Of a stretch of 64,000 nucleotides of DNA, positions 55,634 to 64,000 are shown in pieces. The notes beneath the pieces were generated by a model that worked only from the letters and a program-made list of their open reading frames with translations, made no database searches and had not been told where the DNA came from. The stretch covers positions 90,183,298 through 90,247,297 of the forward strand of contig CM041783.1 of the NCBI GenBank assembly GCA_023374045.1, given 5' to 3'. This DNA is from Limonium bicolor. Taxonomy: Eukaryota > Streptophyta > Magnoliopsida > Caryophyllales > Plumbaginaceae. Made by a program: the position numbers and the translations under genes. The first letter of the stretch is position 1. Each line of letters begins with the position of its first letter.

Positions 55634-57106
55634 ATGTCAGGTAGACCGCGAGGTCGAGGCCGCGGGCGGCATTGGTGATACTGGAACCAGGGAGAGAACC
55701 CTACGGCACAAGCCATGGCCGATGCTGTAGCGGCCGCCGTAGCCCAAATGGTCCCCACAACTAGTAGCTGCAATTCCAGCAGGGGTCAACTCCCCAGTTT
55801 TCAACCACCACCGCCACCGCCACGAGAGACCAACTGGTCAAGGCATTGCAGACTTGAGACCCCCGTCGTTTTCATGGGGAGACCGACCCACGTAAGCTGG
55901 AGGCGTACATCTCTCGAGTTGGAGACCGCCTGTGAGACCTTGGATATGCATGATGGGGCCAAGGTCCGTCTTGTCGCTTACTACATGAAGGGATCGGCAC
56001 AAAGTGGTGGAAAGCTTGTGAGAGAGGACCGGATGGGGGATCCTCAGTTGGTTGGAGGGAGTACACGGCTCTGCTGCGAGCCAAGTATTACCCTGTGCAT
56101 GTTCAAGAGGCTAAGCGCCTGGAGCTGGATAGTCTGAGGGCAGGGGGATAAGATGTCGGTCGCGAGTACTACACTGCATCACCGGTCTTATCCAACTTGT
56201 TACCGGACTGGGATTACTAAAACCGGGGTTTTTTAACAACCGTTTTCTCAACAACCGTGTCTCTCTCCACCGTCTTCGCTATGGGATGGGGCCAGCTGAG
56301 TATACTACCTTGCAGATAATTAGAATACAGTGTGATGTGAATAAGTGTAATCCATAAGTGAGTATTAATGTGAGTTTGTGAGTATGTTTTGCGGGGCATG
56401 ACTGACATCCTAAATTCAGGAGTGCTATCATGCCGCTGCTAAGGTTGAGATTACCGTCCGACTGAGGGGCGAGGAGAATGCGCACAAGCGCAAGGCCACG
56501 AGCAAGGGCCAGAGTCCGCAGGGGTACGGGGGAGGAAAGAAGAAGAAGAAGCCTTATCCCCCCAGCCCCAGAAGAGTCAGCACCAGTGTGACAAGGGCCA
56601 AGCCCAAACCACCACAGCTGAGGAGCCACTGAAGCTCACATATGCATACGCGGCGAAACCCCTACGCTCTACCCGCCTAAGGGTAATTATTTAATCATGT
56701 GTGACAAGTTGAAGTGTATGTTGTTAAGTTTGTGAAGTAAGTATGATTGTGTACTGTGATAGCAGCTAGCTCGGGTTCTGGACCGGAGCGCCACTACTAC
56801 TGTAAGTGGTGTGACGGAGACCACCCCGGCAAGAACTGCAAAGGAAATGACGTGCAGTGTCGCTACTGCGAGAAGTGGGGTCACCGTGACTATGAGTGTT
56901 ACCGGAACCCCAACAGCAGAGTCAACAAGCCCAAGGGGCAGTGGAAGGTAAGGCCACACACGCTATCGATGGCCCGAAGACGGCTAACCAGCCACCCACA
57001 GATCAGAGGAGCACTGATTCCCAGAAGGGAAAGGGTCGGGACCTAGCAAGGCCACCCTGCATGTGGTGGACCGGTCTGAGGCGCCAGGGCCCTCTACTAG
57101 ACCAGG
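55634..57106 (+). pseudogene. Element D gag with double zinc knuckle, broken
   Basis: Start ATG at 55634 gives MSGRPRGRGRGR, followed by a stop after His-Trp. A Pro-rich segment and the gag core (HDGAKVRLVAYYMKGSA, then LRAKYYPVHVQ in another frame) follow to about 56150. The segment at about 56220-56419 is non-coding and ends TTCAG before GAGTGCTATCATGCC, as in element A. Basic linker 56420-56680 (KKKKKPYPPSP), a second GT..AG-like interruption (about 56681-56762), then YYCKWCDGDHPGKNC and CRYCEKWGHRDYEC, two adjacent zinc knuckles for RNA binding. A third possible donor (CCAG/GTACC, about 57106) precedes the AlkB-like region. Introns are inferred, not proven. Confidence 0.8.
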
Positions 57107-57270
57107 TACCACCTAAACTGTTGAGTAATGAAATAAGTGATTGCATACTGCATTTCATGATGTGTGTGTTAGTGAGTCCAAGTGTACTACCATGTGAGTA
57201 AAGAATTAAAGTATAATGTGAAAGTCACCTAATTAGATAATAACTTAAAGGAGCCTTCAATATATGTTAT

Positions 57271-58018
57271 CCAATCCCACCCACACCGAACCCTGAAGAA
57301 AACCACCATCAACTCACCGACTTTCCAATGGAGGCAATGTCAGGTTATCCAGCCAGGTATGATACTCTTAAATTGATACCTGACACCGGAAGCACAAATC
57401 CATATCATCAGTCGATGCAATGAATTGGGGGCAACACCCGGAGGATTCTACACACCCGAATATCTGAACGGATCAAGAATGAAATTGAAGATGATGTGCA
57501 TGGGTAAGGACTGGAATCCTTACACCAAGACATATCAAGAAGTGCGAGCTGAAGATGGAGCAACTGTACCGATGATGCCTGAGGAGTTCCTTGCGGTCGT
57601 TAACCACGCCGTGGGAATTGCTCAGCAAGTTGAAACGGATTCAACTCCAAGTGTTTAAAGCAGATTTATGCATTGTGAACTTCTACCAGAAAGGTGGATG
57701 ATTGGTTTACACCAAGATAAGGACGAGTCACCTGAGTATCTAAGTAAGGGAGTACCCGTGGTGTCTTAGTCCATTGGTGATACCGCAGTGTTTATTTATG
57801 GCGAGCAGAAGCGTGCTGATCTCGCAAAGAAGTTAGTGTTGAAATCAGGAGATGTGCTAATCATGGGTGGGCAGTCAAGGATGTTATATCATGGCATCAG
57901 AAAGATCAAACTGAATACCGCACCGTCGGCAGTGATCAACGCCACACACATGAAACCGGACGTTTGAATTTGACCTTCAGACAGTTTAAAGCCTTGTATA
58001 ATTATGTGATGTGTTAAA
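57271..58018 (+). pseudogene. AlkB-like 2-oxoglutarate/Fe(II) dioxygenase domain carried by element D
   Basis: Same position as in element A, between gag and protease. Visible blocks: PGGFYTPEY..GSRMKLKMM..GKDWNPY (57430-57520), IVNFY, GLHQDKDE with the iron-binding HxD pair intact (about 57703-57726), SIGDTAVFIYGEQKR, SGDVLIMGGQSRMLYHGI with the distal His (about 57845-57905), and RLNLTFRQF, the RxNxTxR signature, in a shifted frame (about 57961-57985). Family members demethylate nucleic acids with Fe(II) and 2-oxoglutarate. Lesions: a frameshift after IVNFY, a TAG where element A has Trp (VVS.SIGD), a one-base loss before RLNLTFR and a stop earlier near 57656. All catalytic residues can still be recognised, so inactivation looks recent or partly due to sequence error. 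Confidence 0.87.
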
Positions 58019-58167
58019 TCAGTGTATGTAAGGAAGTTGTATGTGTAGTTATGTCAGAGATGTAAACCACCTTGTGGTGTAAAGAGAATATTAATGAATA
58101 AAGTGGAGTTGTTGAAGTATATCAACTGTGTTGTTACCCAATACTTATTAGTTTGCCAATGAATTAG

Positions 58168-61100
58168 GCTGTGCTCTCGGAACGGGAGGTATACTGAGTG
58201 TCTACAATGAGGCAGAAGCCGGCAAGAGCGGCACAATCCTCACCGGTACCTTTCCAGTCAATGGCGTGGACGCTTCGATCTTGTTCAACTCCGGAGCCTC
58301 ACATACATTTATTTCGCTATCCTTTGCGAAGAGGCTGGGGTTAGACGGTGATGAGATGCCAGACTTCCTAGTCACTCTCCCGTCGAAAGAGCGGATCAAG
58401 TGTACCCGCTACCACCGAGATGTTGTTGTGCGAATCAGAGGTGAAGAGTTTCCGATCGACTTGATAGAGTTCGACGGACTTGGTTTTGATGTGATTGTCG
58501 GGATGAACTGGTTGGAGCGGTACAAGGGCAGAATCCTGTGTGCCGAGCATCGTTTGCTTCTTCGGAGTCCGTCTGGGGTTACAATATCTTACCGCCAGAG
58601 GCCAAGGAGCCTTTGACTCAGATCATCACCGCCATGGCTATGTATCGTGAACTACGACGAGGGAATGATGTATGCCCTGCTATGTCCTGGACATAGAGAG
58701 AGATCCAGAGTTTAGCCCAGATGTGCCGGTAGTGTCGGAGTTTCCTGATGTATTTCCTAAGGAACTGTCGGGCATGCCGCCAGCACGGGAAGTTGAGTTT
58801 GAAATTGATTGGTTCCAGGCACCGGACCAATTGCGAAGGCGCCCTATCGTATGGCTCCAGCAGAGATGACAGAGCTCAAGGAGCAGCTGAGAGACCTACT
58901 CGATAAGGGATTTATCCGCCCTAGCGTTTCACCATGGGGAGCGCCGGTCCTCTTCGTGAAGAAGAAGGACGGTAGTCTCCGCCTGTGTATTGACTATCGA
59001 GAGCTGAATGCAGTTACGGTGAAGAACCGTTACCCTTTACCACGCATCGACGATTTATTCGACCAGTTGAGAGGAGCATCAGTATTCTCCAAGATAGATC
59101 TACGATCCGGATACCATCAGATTGCTATCGTGACAGTGACATTGAGAAGACAGCATTCAGAACCAGATATGGACACTATGAGTTTACGGTTATGCCGTTT
59201 GGTTTGTCCAATGCACCAGCTAAGTTCATGGACTTAATGAACCGCTGTTCCAAGATCAGTTGGACAAGTCAGTAGTAGTCTTCATCGACGATATACTTGT
59301 ATACTCGAGATCGAGAGGTGAGCATGAAAGCCACCTGAGAAATGTGTTACAAACGTTGAGAAAGAATCAGTTGTATGCTAAATTTTCGAAGTGTGAGTTT
59401 TGGCTGAACCAAGTATCCTTTCTTGGTCATGTGATTTCTGAGGCGGGATCGCTATTGATCCGGCAAAGATTGATGCTGTGCGCACCTGGCCAAGGCCGAA
59501 GACAGTTACCGACATCTGGAGCTTCCTCGGTCTGGTAGGATATTATAGGAGGTTTGTGAAGGACTTCTCCAGTGTCTCGAAGCCGATGACTTCCTTGATG
59601 AAGAAGGAAGCACCATTCGAGTGAACAGTCGACTGTGAGAGTTCTTTCCAGAGTCTCAAGGATGCTCTGACATCTGCACCAGTCCTGACTATACCAGATG
59701 GTCCAGAAGGTTTTGAGGTCTATTGCGACGCATCAGGCAGAGGTATGGGTTATTTGTTGATGCAACACGGGAAGTTGTAGCTTACGCCTCCCGACAGCTG
59801 AAGAAGCATGAAAGAGAACTACCCTACCCACGATTTATAACTGGGTGCCATTGTCTTCGCATTGAAGATATGGCGACATTATTAGTATGGGGTAAGTGTG
59901 ACAATTTATTCTGACCACAAAAGTTTAAAATACTTGTTCACTCAGAAGGAGTTGAACATGAGACAAAGAAGGTGGGTCGAGTTCTTAAACGATTACGACA
60001 TCAACTTGCAGTATAAAGAGGGTAAGGCAAATGTGGCAGCTGACGCATTGAGTCGCCGAGCACACTCTCTCCATTCGCTAGTCTCTCATACTGGCTTGGT
60101 TGAAGAGGTGCGGAGTGCTCAGATGACGGATCAATATATGTTGGAGATCAGCCAGAAGCTTATTGATGGCACATTCGAGGGTCAGAAGTACGACTTCCGA
60201 CTCCACGATGATGACCTGATTAGGCTCAATGGCCGACTGTGTGTTGAGGAGTAGCGCTGAGCTGAAGGAGCGCATACTGAGTGAATCCCACTGTTCTACG
60301 ACTTCGATTCACCCCGGAGCTTCAAAAATGTATAAGGGTATGAAACGTTATTTTTGGTGGACTGGAATGAAAAAGGATGTGAATGATTATGTATTGAGGT
60401 GTCTCACTTGCCAGAAGGTCAAGTTTGAGCACCGACGGCCTGGTGGTATGGTACAACCAATACCAGTGCCTGAGTGGAAGTTCCATGACATTTCTATGGA
60501 CTTCGTAGTAGGGCTTCCGCCTACAAGGGGAGGTCTGAATATGATTTGGGTTGTTGTTGACCGACTGACCAAGGTGGCTCGATTCATACCGATGAAAGAC
60601 ACCTGGAAAGTGGCAAAACTGGCAGAGCTCTTCGACAGAGAGATTGTAAGACATCATGGGGTACCGAAAACAATTGTGTCTGACAGGGATACTAGATTCC
60701 TCTCTAGGTATTGGAAATCCACACGGGAAGCGCTTGGTACCGAGCTGAAGCTAAGTACAGCGTTCCACCCACATACAGATGGTCAGAGTGAGCGCACCAT
60801 CCAGACACTTGAGGATATGTTACGTGCATGTGCACTTGATTTTTAGACCAGCTGGATTGATAAGTTACATCTGATCGAGTTTAGTTACAACAACAGTTAC
60901 CATGCTTCGATCAAGATGTCTCCCTTCCAGGCTTTGTACGGTAGACCATGCCGCACGCCATTATGCTGGGATGAGTCGAGTGAGACAGTCATTATAGGAC
61001 CAGAGTATCTGGAACAAGTTCAGGCAGAAGTTCGTCAGATCCGGGCTAACATGAAGGCAGCTCAGGATAGACAGAAGTCGTACGCAGATGTGCGCAGACG

Positions 61101-61578
61101 TGACCTGGAGTTCGCCGTGGGCGATCAGGTATTTCTCAGAGTATCCCCCATGAAGGCAGTATTTCGTTTTGGCCAGAAAGGCAAGTTGAGCCCAAAATAT
61201 GTGGGGCCTTATGTTGTGACGGAGCGGATCGGCCCGGTAGCTTACAGACTTGATTTACCCGCCGAGCTGGGCAAGGTACATGACGTATTTCATGTGTCCC
61301 AGTTGAAGAAATATATGTCTCATCCGTCTCATGTGCTTCAGCCTGAAAGGCTAACCTTAGAGCCGACCATGCGATCAGTGGAGACTCCGGTATGGATTCT
61401 GGATACTAAGACTCGAGACACTCGCCATAAGTCAGTGAGACTGGGGAAGGTTCTTTGGTCTAACCAGGACGTCGAGGAGGCCACTTGGGAGCTGCAAGAT
61501 AAGATGAAGGCGAATACCCGTCATTGTTTACTTCTTAGTGTTTATGTGTATAGGGTACGGGGCGTACCCCTATTTTAA
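58168..61578 (+). pseudogene. Element D pol: protease, RT, RNase H, integrase with chromodomain-like tail
   Basis: Protease at 58168-58616 has NSGASHTF where DSGASHTF is expected; the codon AAC at 58287-58289 replaces the catalytic Asp seen in element A. RT follows ([24 protein letters not shown] at 59281-59292), with frame changes near 58800, 59140 and 59450. RNase H: YCDASGRGMG (about 59719), YASRQLKKHE and ADALSRR. Integrase: HPGASKMY..CLTCQ zinc region (60309-60415), catalytic MDFV, SDRDTRF and GQSERTIQTLED, then an in-frame TAG at 60844-60846. The last part (60916-61578) has the GPY/F module KYVGPYVVTERIGPVAYRL and a chromodomain-like end (PVWILDTKTRD..EEATWELQDKM), placing it with chromoviruses of Tekay type. 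Confidence 0.93.
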
Positions 61579-61589
61579 GGGGGGTAGAG
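61573..61589 (+). promoter_or_regulatory. First (upstream) polypurine-like tract of element D
   Basis: TTTTAAGGGGGGTAGAG overlapping the end of pol. Sixteen of its 17 bases equal the LTR-adjacent tract 236 bp downstream. Confidence 0.65.
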
Positions 61590-61808
61590 CCGTTTCGGTT
61601 ATGTGTGTACGACGTGTATTTAAATACATCGTCTATGTTATGTTGTTATGTAAGTATGACCGTTGTATTTGAATGACGTGTTGTATGGACCTTGTGTCCA
61701 ATGTTATGTAAGTGTGTTGTCAATGTTGTTATGGAAATATTGTTTATATGTATTCCCGTGTTCTAATATTTAGGATATGTGGAAGTGTGAACTTTGAGGA
61801 CAAAGTTC
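61590..61808 (+). other. Element D 3' untranslated region
   Basis: Short GT/AT-rich segment (TATGTTATGTTGTTATG-like repeats) between the two purine tracts, ending in GAACTTTGAGGACAAAGTTC, an inverted repeat that is also present before the tract of element E (14338-14359). Confidence 0.6.
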
Positions 61809-61825
61809 TTTTAAGGGGGGTAGAT
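61809..61825 (+). promoter_or_regulatory. LTR-adjacent polypurine tract of element D
   Basis: TTTTAAGGGGGGTAGAT immediately before the 3' LTR; the plus-strand DNA primer site. Confidence 0.9.
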
Positions 61826-64000
61826 TGAAATACCCTAAACCTTAGTATGTTGTTTAAACATTTAAATATGGTATATTAAGACTAAAAAGAGTCTTAGAAA
61901 CATTAGTAAACAATTTAAACCATAGAAAACACAAATAAATACCTTAAGGTCAATTAGGGCTAAAATGTGTTCTAAGCTTGGGATAAGCTTAGGTGAGACC
62001 TAATGAGCTTACGAAGACCTTATTTATATACTAATGAACATATTAAACCAATTACCAAAGAAAACCAAGCTTGAAAACAAGTTTAAAACAAAAATGTGCT
62101 TTAAGGAGTCTTAAAGCACATTTTTGAAAATTGTCTTGTAAATGAGTTTTGAATGGCTAATTAATTAACATGTGTACTACTTAGTATCACATTTTGAAGT
62201 CTATATCAATGGGAAATCAAAAATTTCACATCTATGTGCCTTGTTTTAGTGAATAGTAACAAAATAAGCAAGTTTATAACATGTCATTATAAGTGTGACA
62301 ATTGGTCAACAAAGACTAAAATAGCCCTTGTTATAATATGGGGGCTGGTTTCTTGATGACTCCCATACTAAACAAAAAAATAAGCTAACTAAAGTAGTAA
62401 AGTAGAAAGTACTATTTGCTTTTACTACTTAAATATCTAAACTTACAAACTTATCTCATTCTCTCATTTCCCTCTTCATTTCCCACGCCTCCAAGCTCTC
62501 TTCTATCCTTCTCCATTCTCCATTCACGGTTTTGCAATAGTACCACACACAATTCCATCTTGACCACTTGTATCTCCTAGCTCACTTTGCCAAATCAAAT
62601 TCTAAGACCACCATTCTCTTCCTCTCATCAAGCTCTTCAATTCTATCCTTTCAAAATTTCAAGAGCTCCATTTTGGTGCCAAGAAGAATCTCCATGGAAG
62701 GAGGTTTAGCTCATCTTTTCACATATTATTGTTCTCCTTTGCTTCAAGGTAAGGAAACTCAAAGAAAAATGATGTTTCCCTCATGTTTTTGTGTTGTCCG
62801 AAAATCACCCTTAATGGTGTCCTTATGTTCTTTGTTCTAGCTTCATTTCAACCTTTCATGGACTAGGTGGAGTCCTCTCTTGATATATATTCAAACTCTC
62901 TTCAAGTTCTAAGGTAAAACAACTATCTTAATGTTTTTAAAACAATGTATAATCTAGGGTTTACAATGAGTTGAAGCATAAAGCTTGTATACTCATTTTA
63001 TCATTTGTATAATGTTTAGAAGTTGACAAGCAACTAAAAGCCTTGCCGATTTAGTCAAGGAAACAAGAAAGAAGTTGTGAGGAAAAGAGGTAAATGTGCT
63101 AACCTAATGTGGTTTAAAGTCTTAGGAGAAATGAGCTTATGTTGCTTATTAAAATGATCTAAGGAGCCAATGGTGAATGACTTAGTAAAAATGTTCTCAA
63201 GGGCTTAGTAAAAGGCATATGTATTGTTGGGTGTATTTGCAGGTCAAAGGCAAATATAATGTGGGAAATTCAGTGTTTATGATTTATGCATCTTAAGGGC
63301 CTAAGAGCCATGTTATTTAAGGGCCTAAGTGCCAAGCAATTTAAATTATGCACTATATTGTGATGTAGTGCTAAATGAGTGAAGTTTGTGTATAAGAATG
63401 TGTTTGATGGATTTTAGTGTTCTTGATGTTTAATGGTGAAAACAATGTGTTTTGGCTTGGTAATGTTCTAGGAGAACCTATGTCAAAATTTAGATAATGT
63501 ATAAGAAGTTCTAAGGGTTTAAAATGGGTTTGGTAAGTTAGGAAATGTTTAGAATGGTTAAGTGTTCAACTAGTGAAAGGAACATGCATTATGGTGTTTT
63601 AGGTGTAAAAGGGCTTAGGCAATGTTTTAGAGGATTTAGAATGCAAAAGAATGTTTGGGACATTTCAAGATCATGGTGAGATTGTGTTTAGGACTTGTGC
63701 AATGTTGGTGAATAAGGGAGAAGTAATGTATTGCATGAAGAAACTATAGACTTGTAGAGATGTTTAAGGAATTGGTTAGGAAGTAAAGATGCTTGGGAGA
63801 TGATGTAGTAGTGGTGAGGAAACATTATTGGCATAGTGGTTATCATAGGTATGAAACACCACTTAGAAAACCAAGGAGAAAACATTATAAGTGTTAGGAA
63901 TTTCGGTATGAGATGAGTAAGTGCTTAAGGAGTTGGAAAATGGGTTTTAGGGATATTATATGAGGGTTTGAGTGTGCCAAATGGTGTGGTAAACATTAGA
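61826..64000 (+). repeat. Element D 3' LTR, cut by the window end
   Basis: TGAAATACCCTAAACC..., matching 51575 to about 53745. It includes the U3 palindrome (62091-62124) and the duplicated TTAAGGGCCTAAG (about 63292-63330). Differences from the 5' LTR are a handful of single-base changes and indels. Confidence 0.92.

Larger units (their letters stand above)
51575..64000 (+). mobile_element. Element D: young Tekay-like chromovirus, 3' LTR cut by window end
   Basis: 5' LTR 51575-55417 (3843 bp, TGAAATACC...GTACA), interior 55418-61825, 3' LTR from 61826. The two LTRs are almost identical over the 2.1 kb that can be compared, so the insertion is recent relative to A and C. Interior order: gag with double zinc knuckle, AlkB-like domain, protease, RT, RNase H, integrase with GPY/F module and a chromodomain-like tail, two polypurine-like tracts. 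Coding lesions are few but make this copy defective. Confidence 0.9.

Noticed and set aside
58168..61578. Endogenous pararetrovirus
   Set aside because: Integrase, chromodomain-like tail, LTRs, primer site and purine tract identify a Ty3/gypsy LTR retrotransposon; no movement or coat-protein motifs seen.

Overview
The window looks like a gene-poor, transposon-saturated stretch of an angiosperm nuclear genome. I found no host gene that I can support. The evidence is plant-type mobile DNA throughout: Ty3/gypsy chromoviruses of Tekay/Del type with very long LTRs (about 3.8-4.6 kb) and initiator-Met tRNA primer sites, a Tat/Ogre-like gag-only retrotransposon, and a complete 10.2-kb CACTA (En/Spm, CMC) DNA transposon with an intact TNPD-type transposase.

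Layout. The first three quarters is a Russian-doll nest. Element A (Tekay-like, minus strand, cut by the window start) runs from 1 to 44117; its 5' LTR is split by element B (8084-43770, minus strand, Tat/Ogre-like, 1.78-kb LTRs). The left LTR of B is split by element E (9734-34383, minus strand, 4.6-kb LTRs, non-coding interior). The interior of E is split by the CACTA element (14706-24875). Target-site duplications are visible for CACTA (TCA), E (CCCAT) and B (AATC). A itself appears to sit in the 5' LTR of element C (44118 to about 50340, plus strand), which belongs to the same non-coding family as E. After an unclassified 1.2-kb stretch, element D (51575 to past the end, plus strand) is a young Tekay-like copy with near-identical LTRs and a full but mutated gag-pol.

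The most notable observation is that both coding Tekay-like elements, A and D, carry an AlkB-type 2-oxoglutarate/Fe(II) dioxygenase domain between gag and protease, at the same relative position although they are separate insertions on opposite strands. The domain is essentially full length (N-terminal RPGM region, HxD, distal His, RxNxTxR motif) but is broken by stops and frameshifts in both copies. It looks like an ancestral host-gene capture carried through transposition. AlkB domains are known in plant RNA viruses; I do not recall one in an LTR retrotransposon.

Other points of interest: the second CACTA gene ends in a Ulp1-like cysteine-protease domain; the CACTA 5' intron region holds a long miRNA-precursor-like hairpin; the CACTA subterminal region has a perfect giant inverted repeat; LTRs of several families carry hairpin blocks built from CCGAC/GTCGG; and all Tekay-like LTRs share a U3 palindrome, a GGGCC doublet, a C/G stem-loop near the LTR 3' end and a primer-binding-site hairpin. 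LTR pairs differ largely by 1-base indels in homopolymers, so some frameshifts may be assembly error rather than biology.
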